From an uncultured Lachnospiraceae bacterium (GTDB lineage Bacteria; Bacillota; Clostridia; Lachnospirales; Lachnospiraceae), in the NCBI GenBank assembly GCA_945834545.1, contig CAMAHO010000003.1, forward strand, positions 1 through 36,320: a DNA stretch of 36,320 nucleotides, given 5' to 3'. The notes under the pieces were generated by a model. It was not told the origin of the DNA. It saw only the letters and a list, made by a program, of their open reading frames with translations, and did no database searches. The translations under genes were made by a program, and so were the position numbers. Position 1 is the stretch's first letter, and each line of letters starts with the position of its first letter. Below, one piece after another: positions 8,478 through 18,600 of this stretch.

Positions 8478-9606
8478 ACCGTTAGAAATCTACCTTCATA
8501 TTCCCTTTTGTGTCAGGAAATGCGCTTACTGTGATTTCCTGTCAGGATCAGCAAATGGGGAGACTATGCTGCGTTATACGGCGGCATTGTGTCAGGAAAT
8601 ACAGCTAAGAAAGTCGGAATATCAGGGGAGAAGGATTTCCAGCATATTCTTTGGAGGAGGCACGCCCTCTGCTCTGCCCTTGGGATGTATAGAGCTGCTT
8701 TTAAAGACAATAACAGGTAGAATGGAATTGTCGCCTGACTGTGAAATAACTCTGGAAATGAATCCCGGAACAGCCGTGAAGGAGAAACTTGCAGAGTACA
8801 AGAAGGCTGGAGTCAACAGACTCAGTATCGGCTTGCAATCAACCAATGACGAAGAACTTTGTACTCTGGGGCGTATTCATACTTACAGGCAGTTTCAGGA
8901 TACCTATGAGACGGCCAGAGAGGTAGGGTTTGCCAATATCAATGTGGATCTTATCAGTGCTGTTCCGGGGCAGACCAAGGCGAGCTTCTTAGACTCTCTT
9001 AGGAAGATAACGCAGCTAACCAAGCCACCTGAGCATATTAGTGTATATAGTCTGATCATCGAGGAAGGAACCCCGTTTTATCAACTGTATCAGGATAAGC
9101 CGGCTCTCTTTTTGAGTGAGGAGGAGGACAGGGATTTATACCACGAGACAAAAGCACTCCTAAATACATTTGGGTACGACAGATACGAGATATCTAATTA
9201 TGCCAAACCTGGCTTTGCGTGTCGACATAACATGGGATATTGGAATCGCGCTGAATATCTGGGCTTTGGAATAGGAGCGGCGTCCTTGTACAAGGAAAGC
9301 CGTTTTTTTAATTCGGACATCCTTGAAGACTACCTGGAAAATCCTGTGGGTGTCAGAAGCACCCCCGAAGTTTTATCAAAAAAAGACCAGATGAGTGAAT
9401 TCATGTTTCTGGGCTTGCGTCTGTGTAAAGGCGTATCCAAGTCAGAGTTCCAACGAATTTTCGGAACAACCATTAGGAATGTATTTGAAGAAGCCATCTC
9501 CAAGAGCATTCGGGAGAAACTGATGCTGGAAACCAGGGACAGCTTCATGCTTACAGACTACGGCCTGGATGTGAGTAATTATGTCATGAGTCGATTTCTA
9601 TTGTAA
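8467..9606 (+). CDS. hemW: HemW-type radical SAM protein (heme chaperone family)
   Basis: Radical SAM enzyme of the HemN/HemW group. The cluster motif is [10 protein letters not shown] (Cys15, Cys19, Cys22), which has the HemW-type spacing and DF ending. FFGGGTPS, the glycine-rich SAM-binding motif, and the HemW C-terminal domain follow. At 379 aa it is HemW length rather than full HemN (~455). HemW proteins bind heme and deliver it to target proteins; older annotation as coproporphyrinogen dehydrogenase is probably wrong. The ATG at 8467 overlaps the lepA 3' end, the widespread lepA-hemW pairing. The hrcA-grpE-dnaK genes that follow in Bacillus are absent and a sigma factor gene comes next. 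Confidence 0.92.
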   Translation: MTNKPLEIYLHIPFCVRKCAYCDFLSGSANGETMLRYTAALCQEIQLRKSEYQGRRISSIFFGGGTPSALPLGCIELLLKTITGRMELSPDCEITLEMNPGTAVKEKLAEYKKAGVNRLSIGLQSTNDEELCTLGRIHTYRQFQDTYETAREVGFANINVDLISAVPGQTKASFLDSLRKITQLTKPPEHISVYSLIIEEGTPFYQLYQDKPALFLSEEEDRDLYHETKALLNTFGYDRYEISNYAKPGFACRHNMGYWNRAEYLGFGIGAASLYKESRFFNSDILEDYLENPVGVRSTPEVLSKKDQMSEFMFLGLRLCKGVSKSEFQRIFGTTIRNVFEEAISKSIREKLMLETRDSFMLTDYGLDVSNYVMSRFLL

Positions 9607-9693
9607 CCCCCTATCGAAATTGAGACCCACAACGAATTGTGTACTTATATTGCAGACCGTGTAGCACCGTCGGTCCTTAGCGAGCACATTTTG

Positions 9694-9722
9694 ACACAAT
9701 GGGCAGGCAGTCGTCATAAAAT
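9694..9722 (+). promoter_or_regulatory. Candidate SigE-type promoter of the sigK-like gene
   Basis: CATAAAAT at 9715-9722 is a seven-of-eight match to the SigE -10 (CATACANT). ACACAAT at 9694-9700, 14 nt upstream, is only a four-of-seven match to the -35. Position and expected biology fit (sigK is transcribed by SigE), but the -35 is weak. Confidence 0.3.
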
Positions 9723-9754
9723 AGGATGTAATAATTTGGTGGAGGATTCTGCTC

Positions 9755-10387
9755 TTGAAGACCTTTCTGAAGCCGTTGGACTCCAAAGAGGAAGAGCGGT
9801 GTATTCGCCTGATGAGGGAGGGTAACCCCGAAGAAGCAAGAAAGGCTAGAAAATTACTGATAGAGCACAACCTAAGATTAGTAGCCCACATCATAAAAAA
9901 GTATCAGTTTACCGATGAAGATATGGAGGATTTGCTTTCCACCGGGACAATCGGCCTGATTAAAGCAGTGGACACCTTTGACGCATCCAAGGGCCGACTG
10001 GCTACCTATGCCTGCAGATGTATTGACAATGAACTTCTTATGCTGTTGCGCGCAAAAAAGAAAAGCAGAGGGCTGGTATCCCTGTATGATCCGGTAGGAA
10101 GCGACAAAGAAGGAAATGAGATGCAGTTAATCGATGTGGTGGAAGACCCTACTCCCGACCTGTTGGAAAAACTGGTGAAAGAGGGCGAATTGTCGGCTAT
10201 GAGGAGAGCTATGAAGGAGAGATTGTCAGAACGGGAGTACACTATTCTGGTGCTGCGATATGGTTTGGCCAGTGGGGAAGAAATGACACAGAGCCAGGTG
10301 GGAAACTTACTGGGAATTTCGAGAAGCTATGTATCGCGCATTGAAAAAAGGGCACTTGAACAGCTAAGGCAGGATTTACTTGTTTAA
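9755..10387 (+). CDS. sigK: RNA polymerase sporulation sigma factor, SigK-type
   Basis: Late mother-cell sigma-70 family factor. Of the sporulation sigma factors it most resembles SigK: the region 2 stretch LIEHNLRLVAHI...GTIGLIKAV...ATYACRCIDNE, then VSLYDPVGSDKEGNE, then the region 4 helix-turn-helix GISRSYVSRIEKRALEQL. It is 210 aa. TTG 9755 is chosen because GGAGG lies at 9741-9745 and an in-frame TAG at 9722 blocks any long extension. There is therefore no room for the ~20-residue membrane pro-sequence of Bacillus pro-SigK, and no skin-like element interrupts the gene. Assignment to SigK rather than SigE or another paralogue is from motif recall, without an alignment. Confidence 0.85.
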   Translation: MKTFLKPLDSKEEERCIRLMREGNPEEARKARKLLIEHNLRLVAHIIKKYQFTDEDMEDLLSTGTIGLIKAVDTFDASKGRLATYACRCIDNELLMLLRAKKKSRGLVSLYDPVGSDKEGNEMQLIDVVEDPTPDLLEKLVKEGELSAMRRAMKERLSEREYTILVLRYGLASGEEMTQSQVGNLLGISRSYVSRIEKRALEQLRQDLLV

Positions 10388-10434
10388 CACCCTATCTGTT
10401 TTCGGTAAATCGTTTGAAATGTGCCGTTTTGTTC

Positions 10435-10463
10435 TTGCGGGTAGGCAAAAAATAAAGTATAAT
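10435..10463 (+). promoter_or_regulatory. Predicted vegetative promoter of the HD-domain gene
   Basis: TTGCGG (10435-10440), a 17-nt spacer, then a perfect TATAAT (10458-10463), 54 nt before the start codon. Confidence 0.7.
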
Positions 10464-10516
10464 TCAAAAGGGATATTTCAAAATTTACAGTATCAGATAA
10501 CTATTGGGGGATATAC

Positions 10517-11614
10517 ATGATTTTTGTAAAAGTAGAGGATTTAAAGGTTGGGATGCGGTTGGCACGGCCCATATACAGCAAAAAGGGAGTGTTATTGTAT
10601 GAAAGGAACTCCAAGCTTACCATACAGGGAATCGACAGTGTCAGAAACTTTGGATTATTAGGTATTTATGTTCTTGAACCGGCAGAGCCTTTGCCACCTA
10701 TGTCAGAAGAAGATTTGGAGTTTGAACGTTTCCAGACTATGTGTATCTTCTTGTTAAAGGAAGAAGTGGAAAAGATACTGGGCGGAGAAAAGCAGAACAA
10801 GCTTTTAAATCTGATTAATATGCTGATTAAACGGTATGGTTATATTGATGGAAAGTCCAGCTTTTATCAAAATTTGAGAAGTAAGGATGACTATGTATAT
10901 AGACATTCCTTAAATGTGGCAATCCTGTGTGCTATGATGGCCAAGAAGCTTGGCATGCGCATGGATGAGCAGGTTCAGGTGGTAGGAGCTGCCCTGTTGC
11001 ACGATATTGGGCGTATCTCTGTAATGGATGACAGAAGCTTCACTATGAATATGGATATGGAAACCCAAAGGTTCTTGCTCAGTGCTCAGAATAACGCAGC
11101 TGATTTGATAGAATCCTCCTTTTCAGACGGAGGTCCTGTACGACGAATCTGTATGCAGGCCCTTAAGGTTCAGGTAGATGATATGCAAGGAAATCTGAAG
11201 GACGGCATGAAGCTGGTATTGGGAGCGAAAATTCTATTGGTGGCAAATCGATATGATGAAATAACGGCTATGGATTTAGAGGGAAATACAGAGTCAGAGG
11301 TAAAAGCTCTATACGAGTTTATGGAAAAAAGCAAGATGTATGATTTTCAAGTAGTCGATGCTCTTACAGACTCTATCAAGATTCTTTTCCCCGGGGTAAG
11401 CATTGTGTTAAGCACCGGAGAGAAGGCTCTGGTCATCAAGGAGAATCCGGAGAATGTCTTACGACCGGTTGTGTTAACCTTTGAGGACAACAGTGTCATT
11501 GATTTATCACTTAGGGTAAATTATGATATCCGTATTGTGGATATTATGAAAACATTGGATAATCGATATATTATTGACGAAGAGACCCTTCGCCAGGCTG
11601 GCTATTTACAATAA
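10517..11614 (+). CDS. HD-GYP-derived protein with degenerate GYP region
   Basis: The product is 365 aa. An N-terminal module (VEDLKVGMRLARPIYSKKGVLLYE) is typical of proteins that carry HD-GYP domains. An HD domain follows, with His130 (YRHSLNVA) and the His162-Asp163 pair (LLHDIGRI). Downstream, where c-di-GMP phosphodiesterases carry HHE..DG.GYP, no such motif is present, although the later LVANRYDEITA and VLSTGEKALVIKENPENVLRPVV segments are recognisably HD-GYP-like. It could be a catalytically altered HD hydrolase or a regulatory c-di-GMP relative. ATG 10517 follows GGGGG. It stands alone between sigK and comM with its own promoter. Confidence 0.75.
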   Translation: MIFVKVEDLKVGMRLARPIYSKKGVLLYERNSKLTIQGIDSVRNFGLLGIYVLEPAEPLPPMSEEDLEFERFQTMCIFLLKEEVEKILGGEKQNKLLNLINMLIKRYGYIDGKSSFYQNLRSKDDYVYRHSLNVAILCAMMAKKLGMRMDEQVQVVGAALLHDIGRISVMDDRSFTMNMDMETQRFLLSAQNNAADLIESSFSDGGPVRRICMQALKVQVDDMQGNLKDGMKLVLGAKILLVANRYDEITAMDLEGNTESEVKALYEFMEKSKMYDFQVVDALTDSIKILFPGVSIVLSTGEKALVIKENPENVLRPVVLTFEDNSVIDLSLRVNYDIRIVDIMKTLDNRYIIDEETLRQAGYLQ

Positions 11615-11834
11615 GCTGATGCATAAGTCCAAGAGTTTTATTTGACTTAAATATATTTAGACAATAGAACTCTTGGACATCCTAATATCCTATTGTAATT
11701 CTTTCAAAGATATGCTACATTCAAAATATCAAAAGAAGTTCGGGTTCGTGCCGTTCCGGGCACATCGAAATTTTCTGTATTTACCATTTACAACTATTTT
11801 AAATAGTTACCATTATTTTTAAAGGAGGTACGAA
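11615..11834 (+). promoter_or_regulatory. Structured intergenic region and comM leader
   Basis: 220 bp without a gene, holding three separate inverted repeats. (a) An 11-bp perfect pair, GTCCAAGAGTT 11627-11637 with AACTCTTGGAC 11668-11678, around an AT-rich self-complementary TAAATATATTTA. (b) A two-part hairpin, outer TTCG/CGAA (11739-11742, 11766-11769) and inner GTGCC/GGCAC (11748-11752, 11759-11763). (c) A perfect 8+1+8 palindrome at 11792-11808 flanked by two TTACCATT direct repeats. None has a terminator U-tract. I do not match it to a named riboswitch class. Confidence 0.5.
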
Positions 11835-13376
11835 ATGTATTATTGCGTGAATTCATGCGCTGTAGTAGGCGTAAATGCAATGCCGGTACAGGTTGAGGTG
11901 GATGTCTCAGAGGGACTTCCACAGATGTCTATGGTGGGTTCTCTGGGGCAGGAGGTAAGAGAGGCTAAGGAGAGGGTTTTTGCTGCATTGAAAAATATCG
12001 GCTTAGATGTGCCGGCAATGCATATCACGGTAAATCTCTCCCCGGCCGACCTAAGAAAGGAAGGAACTGCCTTTGATTTGCCCATTGCAATCGGAATGTT
12101 TGTTTCCATGTCCTATATTCCCAACATCAATCTGCACGAAATGATGTTTTTAGGTGAAATCGGACTTAACGGAGAAATCAAGTCCGTGAGAGGAGCTCTG
12201 CCAATGGTGCGGTTGGCCAAACAACAAGGAATCAAGCATTGCTTCCTGCCTGCAGAAAACGCAAAGGAGGGAGCTGTTATCGAGGGGATTCAGGTGTATG
12301 GCATTCATCATCTCACAGAGCTGATACTGTTTTTTCAAATGGAGGAGAAAAGCCGTGAGGAAGTGTTAAAGCCGGAAAAAGTGAATGTTTTGGAACTGTT
12401 TCAACAGGGAAGAGAAGCCTATAAGGATGATTTTTCACAAGTCAGAGGGCAAACCGTAGCGAAACGGGCATCACTTATCGCTGCCGCAGGCTTTCACAAC
12501 CTATTGATGCTGGGGCCGCCGGGGGCAGGAAAGTCTATGATTGCGAAACGAATTCCCGGGATATTGCCGCCACTTACTTTAGAAGAAAGTCTGGAAGTTA
12601 CTTCTGTATACAGTGTTGCCGGTCTTACAAAAAATCAAAATTTGCTGGTCAATCGACCGTTTCAAAGTCCCCATCATACCATATCCACAACTGCATTAAC
12701 CGGAGGAGGAATCCGGCCTAGACCAGGAGCAATTTCGCTGGCTCATAGAGGAGTGTTGTTTTTAGATGAATTGCCGGAATTTTCTAAAAATGCTTTGGAG
12801 GCTATGCGACAACCTCTGGAAAACAAGACCATACAGGTGGCGCGAGTAGGTGGAGTGGTAGAGTATCCGGCCGATTTTATGTTAGTTTGTGCTATGAATC
12901 CCTGTCCCTGCGGATACTTTCCCAATCGCAATAAGTGCAAATGCACGGAGCCACAGATTAAGAGATATCTTTCAAAAATCTCCGGGCCTATTTTGGACAG
13001 AATCGACCTGTGCGTGGAGCTTAAGGAGGTGGAAATCGAACATTTACAACGAAAGGAGGAGAATGACACCACCAGCAGTATGCTGCAGAACAAGGTGGAA
13101 ATAGCAAGGCAAATCCAAACGGAACGATTTCGGAATACGGAGTATCGATTTAACAGTGATATTCAGGCAAAAGATATGGATGAGTTTTGCTATTTGGGTA
13201 AGGTAGAAAGACTGTGTATTCAGAAAATGTATCAATCCCTTAATCTAAGTGCCAGAAGCTACCATAGAATCATCAAGGTGGCCAGAACCATAGCGGATTT
13301 GGAGGAAAGTAAGGAAATTCAGGAAAAGCACCTGCTGGAAGCAGGACTGTATCGGCCGGGGGAGGTGTTAGCATAA
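11835..13376 (+). CDS. comM: ComM/YifB family Mg-chelatase-like AAA+ ATPase
   Basis: The product is 513 aa, normal for the family. ComM is a hexameric DNA helicase that promotes branch migration during natural transformation in some bacteria. The N-terminal Lon-protease-like fold carries the family start MYYCVNSCAVVGVNAMPVQVEVD. The ChlI-like AAA+ core has Walker A GPPGAGKS at about 227-234 and Walker B LFLDELPE. A cysteine-rich insert (CPCGYFPN..KCKC) precedes the C-terminal domain. ATG 11835 follows AAAGGAGG. Its stop overlaps the dprA start (TAATG), so the two are translationally coupled; pairing with dprA supports a role in handling incoming or recombining DNA. Both genes also occur in species not known to be competent. 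Confidence 0.95.
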   Translation: MYYCVNSCAVVGVNAMPVQVEVDVSEGLPQMSMVGSLGQEVREAKERVFAALKNIGLDVPAMHITVNLSPADLRKEGTAFDLPIAIGMFVSMSYIPNINLHEMMFLGEIGLNGEIKSVRGALPMVRLAKQQGIKHCFLPAENAKEGAVIEGIQVYGIHHLTELILFFQMEEKSREEVLKPEKVNVLELFQQGREAYKDDFSQVRGQTVAKRASLIAAAGFHNLLMLGPPGAGKSMIAKRIPGILPPLTLEESLEVTSVYSVAGLTKNQNLLVNRPFQSPHHTISTTALTGGGIRPRPGAISLAHRGVLFLDELPEFSKNALEAMRQPLENKTIQVARVGGVVEYPADFMLVCAMNPCPCGYFPNRNKCKCTEPQIKRYLSKISGPILDRIDLCVELKEVEIEHLQRKEENDTTSSMLQNKVEIARQIQTERFRNTEYRFNSDIQAKDMDEFCYLGKVERLCIQKMYQSLNLSARSYHRIIKVARTIADLEESKEIQEKHLLEAGLYRPGEVLA

Positions 13377-14518
13377 TGGAGAAGAGAAATTTTTATTGTT
13401 GGCTGTGTAGTTTGTCAGAACTGTCAGACCGTCAAAGGATAGGCTTATCCGAGGCTTACGAAAGCTTTGAGGATTTATTGCAGGATGTACAGCAAAGCTA
13501 CAAGGATATATTAGGAAAAAAGGGAGCCTGGTTTGAAGGGATTGCAACGAAGCTGCGTATCGACAGACAATATTACACACAGGCAATTCAAACCCAGGAC
13601 AGGCTGACGGAATCGGGGATTTTATTCTGTCATAAGCATGAGGAAATCTTTCCTGAAAGGTTACAAAACATACCGGATCCTCCCTTGGGTTTCTTCTATA
13701 AAGGGTCACTTATGAGAGAGCCGGGAGCCGTAGCTGTCATTGGCGCCAGGGAATGCAGCTGCTACGGGCAGGCTATGGCGAAGGCCTTAGGAGAAGCCTT
13801 AGGACAGAGGAAAATTGCTGTGGTCAGCGGTATGGCCAGAGGCATCGACGGGATTGCTCAGGCAGCTGCAATGGCGGCTGGAGGAACCTCCTATGGAGTG
13901 TTGGGTTGTGGTGTAGATATCTGTTATCCAGGGTCCAATCGTAGGATCTATGAAAACCTCATCCAAAATGGAGCGGTATTATCTACTTACCCGCCGGGAA
14001 CGCAGCCAAAAGCTATCAACTTCCCGCCCAGAAATCGCATTGTCAGCGGACTGGCGGATGTTGTGGTTGTGGTAGAGGCAGGGCGAAAGAGCGGAACCCT
14101 AATAACAGTGGATATGGCTTTGGAGCAGGGAAAGGAGGTCTGGGTCGTTCCCGGCAGAATGGACGACAGACTAAGCATGGGCTGTAATCGGTTGATTTCT
14201 CAAGGTGCACAGATTTTATGGGATATTCCTGAGTTTGTGGAACAAATAGAAACAAAGCTGTTTCCGGAGGGTATAAAACAGAGAGGAAAGGTATGGCATA
14301 GAGAGGGGGAAGCTATGCCATGGAACCGGGAGGAAGATACTGGACGAAAGCGTCAAATTATGCAGAAATTAGAGTACACCCCTGTAACCGTGGAAGAGAT
14401 TTGGAATCGTATGGGAAACACGGTTTCGGTGGGGGAGCTGCAAATTGCATTGATGGAGCTTCTGTTGGAAGGCAAGGTGGTACAACCAGCTACAGGTTAT
14501 TTTTGTAAAAATAGATAA
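13376..14518 (+). CDS. dprA: DNA-processing protein DprA (Smf)
   Basis: The product is 380 aa. DprA binds single-stranded DNA taken up by cells and loads RecA. The central Rossmann-like domain shows AVIGAREC, SGMARGIDGIAQ, LGCGVDICYPGSN, FPPRNRIVSGLAD and EAG.KSGTLIT, all characteristic. An N-terminal SAM-like helical region precedes it. A C-terminal winged-helix domain (about residues 315-375) is present, so it is the long three-part form. The ATG overlaps the comM stop by one base. In Bacillus dprA is followed by topA; here ispG-polC and a tRNA intervene. Confidence 0.95.
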   Translation: MEKRNFYCWLCSLSELSDRQRIGLSEAYESFEDLLQDVQQSYKDILGKKGAWFEGIATKLRIDRQYYTQAIQTQDRLTESGILFCHKHEEIFPERLQNIPDPPLGFFYKGSLMREPGAVAVIGARECSCYGQAMAKALGEALGQRKIAVVSGMARGIDGIAQAAAMAAGGTSYGVLGCGVDICYPGSNRRIYENLIQNGAVLSTYPPGTQPKAINFPPRNRIVSGLADVVVVVEAGRKSGTLITVDMALEQGKEVWVVPGRMDDRLSMGCNRLISQGAQILWDIPEFVEQIETKLFPEGIKQRGKVWHREGEAMPWNREEDTGRKRQIMQKLEYTPVTVEEIWNRMGNTVSVGELQIALMELLLEGKVVQPATGYFCKNR

Positions 14519-14523
14519 AATTT

Positions 14524-14551
14524 TTGTTTCCTTTTCTCTGTATCGTATACT
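14524..14551 (+). promoter_or_regulatory. Candidate promoter of ispG-polC
   Basis: TTGTTT (14524-14529), a 16-nt spacer, then TATACT (14546-14551). The -10 is good, the -35 only moderate and the spacer one short. Confidence 0.42.
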
Positions 14552-14611
14552 TGTAAAAGCATTTCATACAAGGTAAACTTTACTCAGAATGAAATGAGAA
14601 GAGGAAGGAAC

Positions 14612-15670
14612 ATGATTACCAGACAAGATACAAAGAAAATATGGATTGGAAATAAGGCTATCGGAGGGGGAGAACCCATTGCTATTCAGTCTATGACCAA
14701 CACAGACACAAGGGATGTGACAGCAACGGTCAACCAGATTCATAGGCTGGAGAAAGCGGGCTGTGAAATCATACGTTGTACCGTGCCGGATATGGAGGCG
14801 GCGAAAGCCATTCAAGAGATAAAAAAGCAGATTCATATCCCGATTGTTGCGGATATTCATTTTGATTACAAAATGGCTATTGCCGCTATGGAGCATGGCG
14901 CTGATAAGATACGAATCAATCCGGGAAATATCGGTGATGCAGATAAGGTGAAAGCTGTGGTGAATGTTGCTCAGGAGAGAAATATCCCTATACGGGTAGG
15001 GGTGAATAGTGGCTCTTTGGAAAAACACCTGCTGGAAAAATACGGAGGGGTAACAGCGCAGGGGATTGTGGAAAGTGCTCAGGATAAGGTAAAGATGTTG
15101 GAGGAGTTTGGCTTTACCAATATGGTGGTGAGCATCAAGAGCTCTGATGTCATGATGTGCGTAAAGGCTCACGAATTGTTAGCACAAACCTGTCCATATC
15201 CGCTGCATGTGGGGATTACGGAATCCGGTACACTGTGGTCCGGAAATATTAAGTCTTCTGCTGGCTTGGCTATGATATTATCTCAGGGAATCGGAGATAC
15301 CATACGAGTATCCTTAACAGGAGATCCGGTAGAGGAGATTAAGACCGCGAAACTGTTGCTTAGAACCTTAAAGCTTAGAGAAGGAGGCATTGAGGTGGTA
15401 AGCTGTCCGACCTGCGGAAGAACTAAAATTGATTTGATTGCTCTGGCAAGACAGGTGGAAACCTTGGTGGCAGACTACCCATTATCGATGAAGGTGGCTG
15501 TCATGGGTTGCGCTGTGAATGGCCCCGGTGAGGCTAGAGAGGCAGACCTGGGGATTGCCGGCGGAATCGGGGAAGGACTCTTAATAAAACATGGAGAGGT
15601 CATCCGTAAGGTGCCGGAGACAGAGTTATTACAAGCACTGAAATTTGAATTAGACCACTGGAGTGAATAG
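14612..15670 (+). CDS. ispG: 4-hydroxy-3-methylbut-2-enyl diphosphate synthase (IspG/GcpE)
   Basis: The [4Fe-4S] enzyme that converts MEcPP to HMBPP in the MEP isoprenoid pathway. ATG 14612 is preferred over ATG 14594 because GAGGAAGG lies between them at proper spacing; this gives 352 aa, normal for the short bacterial form. The TIM-barrel start IQSMTNTDTRD is present. The cluster ligands are visible: Cys265 and Cys268 in SCPTCGRT, Cys300 in GCAVNGPGE, and Glu307. It is directly followed, without a gap, by polC, the order seen in Clostridia where dxr-rseP-ispG-polC is common; dxr and rseP are not upstream here. Confidence 0.97.
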   Translation: MITRQDTKKIWIGNKAIGGGEPIAIQSMTNTDTRDVTATVNQIHRLEKAGCEIIRCTVPDMEAAKAIQEIKKQIHIPIVADIHFDYKMAIAAMEHGADKIRINPGNIGDADKVKAVVNVAQERNIPIRVGVNSGSLEKHLLEKYGGVTAQGIVESAQDKVKMLEEFGFTNMVVSIKSSDVMMCVKAHELLAQTCPYPLHVGITESGTLWSGNIKSSAGLAMILSQGIGDTIRVSLTGDPVEEIKTAKLLLRTLKLREGGIEVVSCPTCGRTKIDLIALARQVETLVADYPLSMKVAVMGCAVNGPGEAREADLGIAGGIGEGLLIKHGEVIRKVPETELLQALKFELDHWSE

Positions 15671-18600
15671 ATGAGCAAACATTTTCTGGAAGCCTTCCCA
15701 ACTTTACAATGGGATGGAGCAATGAGTTCTTTATTGGAGCATGTCAGTGTAGAAAAGGTAACTGTATCGAAAAATCGCGATACCATGAGAATCTATATTC
15801 TATCGGACCGCCTGATCCAAAAGAATGTTATCTTTGATATGGAATCGAGTATACAGAAGCAGCTGTTTGGAAAACAGCATGTTTTAGTAAAGATATATGA
15901 GAAGTACGTGCTGTCCTCTCAATATACACCGGAAACCTTACTGGAAGTTTACAAGGACAGTATCCTGTTGGAGTTAAAAGGATACAATCACATATTGTAC
16001 AATGCATTAAAAAATTCGAAGATAGAATTTCCGGAGGAACATACTCTGGTTATGACCATAAAGGAATCGGTCATTCTGCGTAGACAGGAGGAGGATTTCC
16101 TTCATATTTTGAATAAGGTCTTTGTAGAACGCTGCGGCATGGATGTGCAGATTCATATCTGCTATGAGGAGATGGAGGAAAACAGCCGCCGAGAAGAGGA
16201 GGAACAGCGCGTTCAGCTAAAGGTAGAAGAGATTACAAAGCGGCTATACGAGGTTTCCGGGGGTACAGAGGAGGAAGCAGGAACCCTATCTGCCCAGCCC
16301 AATAAACCAGTGGAGAAGGAAAGTGAGAAACCCAAGAGTAGTATTGGGGATAAGGCAGAAGGCTTGAAACCTTTGAAGAAGTCTGACAATCCGGATGTGA
16401 TTTACGGAAGAGACTTTGACGGGGATACTATACCTATGGAAGATGTTGTGGGAGAAATGGGCGAGATTATCATACGCGGACAGATTTCCAAACAGGATTC
16501 CTTAGATATCAAGAATGGTAAGTCGATTGTTTTTCTGGATGTTACGGATTTTACAGATACATTGCCGCTAAAACTGTTTATACCCACAGTTCAAAAGGGT
16601 GAGCTGTTAGGCGGACTGAAAACGGGTACCTTTGTGAGAATCAAAGGGGTTGCCATGATTGATAAATTTGATCATGAGCTGGTCATCAGTTCTGTTACCG
16701 GGATTAAGAAAATACCGGATTTCCGTGTGCCCAGGAAGGATACTTCTCCGGTGAGACGAGTGGAGCTTCATTGCCATACAAAGATGAGTGATATGGATGG
16801 CGTTTCTGAGGCAAAGGATATTGTGAAAAGGGCATACAAGTGGCAGCATCGCGCTATTGCAATCACGGACCACGGTGTGGTTCAGGGATTTACGGATGCA
16901 AATCACGTTTGGGATGATTTGTGGAAGGAGGAAAAGAAGAGGAGAAGTGAAGCCGGCGACGCCAAGCCGGACAGACAAGATTTCTTTAAGGTTATTTATG
17001 GAGTGGAGGCTTATTTAGTAGATGACCTAAAGGAGATAGTCACAAACTCCAAAAACCAATCGTTGGAGGAAGACTATGTGGTTTTTGATATTGAGACCAC
17101 TGGCTTTTCACCGGTCTCCAATCGGATTATTGAGATTGGGGCAGTTAAGGTTAGCGGTGGCTCCATAAAAGAGCGGTTTTCTACCTTTGTAAACCCGCAG
17201 ACACCGATACCCTTTGAAATCGAAAATCTAACCTCTATCACGGATGATATGGTAAAAGATGCGCCAGTCATAGAAGAGGTGTTGCCGAAGTTCTTAGAGT
17301 TTTGTGAAAACAGTGTTCTGGTTGCACATAATGCATCCTTTGATATGAGCTTTATCTTGGAGAATTGTAGGCGACTGGGATACCAGACAGATTTTACCTA
17401 TGTAGATACGGTAGGGATTGCTCGTGCTTTGTTGCCGAATCAGGCAAAGCATACCTTGGATGCTGTGGCAAAAACCTTGGGCATTTCCTTGGAGAACCAT
17501 CACAGGGCAGTAGATGATGCAGAAGCTACAGCCGAGATATTTTTGCGTTTTATTGAGAAACTCAGACTTCAGGACAGGGAGACTTTGGACCAGGTGAATG
17601 CTCTGGGAGATTCCAATGCAGATATTGTTAAGAGGTCGTCCTCCTATCATGCCATTATTTTAGCCAAAAATGATTTGGGCAGAACCCATCTTTATAAATT
17701 GATTTCAGAATCCCACCTGAATTATTTCAGCAGACATCCCAGAATTCCCAAGAGCCTGGTGAACAAATACAGAGAGGGATTGATACTGGGCAGCGCCTGT
17801 GAAGCCGGTGAACTGTACCGTGCCTTGCTGGATGGACAAAGTGAGGATCAGATTGCCAGAATAGTGAGTTTTTATGATTATCTGGAAATACAGCCGGTGG
17901 GTAATAACAAGTTTATGATTGCCTCGGAAAAGATTCGCAATGTGAATTCGGAGGAAGATATCAGAAATTTGAATCGGAAGGTGGTTGAACTGGGAGAACA
18001 GTTTAGGAAGCCTGTGGCGGCAACCTGTGATGTGCATTTCCTGGATCCGGAAGATGAGATTTACAGAAGAATCATAATGGCCGGGAAGGGCTTTGCGGAT
18101 GCAGACGACCAAGCCCCGCTTTATTTACACACAACAGAAGAAATGCTGGAGGAATTCTCTTATCTGGGCAGTGATAAGGCTTATGAGGTCGTAGTCAAGA
18201 ATACCAATATGATTGCCGATATGATAGAAACCATTGCTCCTGTACGGCCGGATAAATGTCCTCCTGTCATTGAAAACAGCGATGTGACATTGCGTAATAT
18301 CTGTTATAACCGTGCCCACGAGCTATATGGTGAGAATCTGCCTCAAATTGTTGAGGAACGGTTGGAGAGAGAACTGAAATCCATCATTGGCAATGGCTTT
18401 GCGGTAATGTATATCATTGCACAGAAGCTTGTTTGGAAGTCCGTAGAGGATGGGTATCTTGTGGGTTCCAGAGGATCGGTAGGAAGCTCCTTTGTGGCTA
18501 CCATGGCCGGAATTACGGAAGTGAATCCATTAAGTCCTCATTATTATTGTAGCAAATGTCATTATGTAGATTTTGACGAGGAGGATGTCAAGGCATATGC

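Noticed and set aside
9637-9825. 62-codon plus-strand frame overlapping the sigK start
   Set aside because: Overlaps the SigK N-terminus in another frame and resembles no known family; the GGAGG site serves TTG 9755.
11627-11678. Inverted repeat after the HD-domain gene read as a rho-independent terminator
   Set aside because: No T tract follows either arm and the loop is about 30 nt, so it is listed as an unexplained structure.
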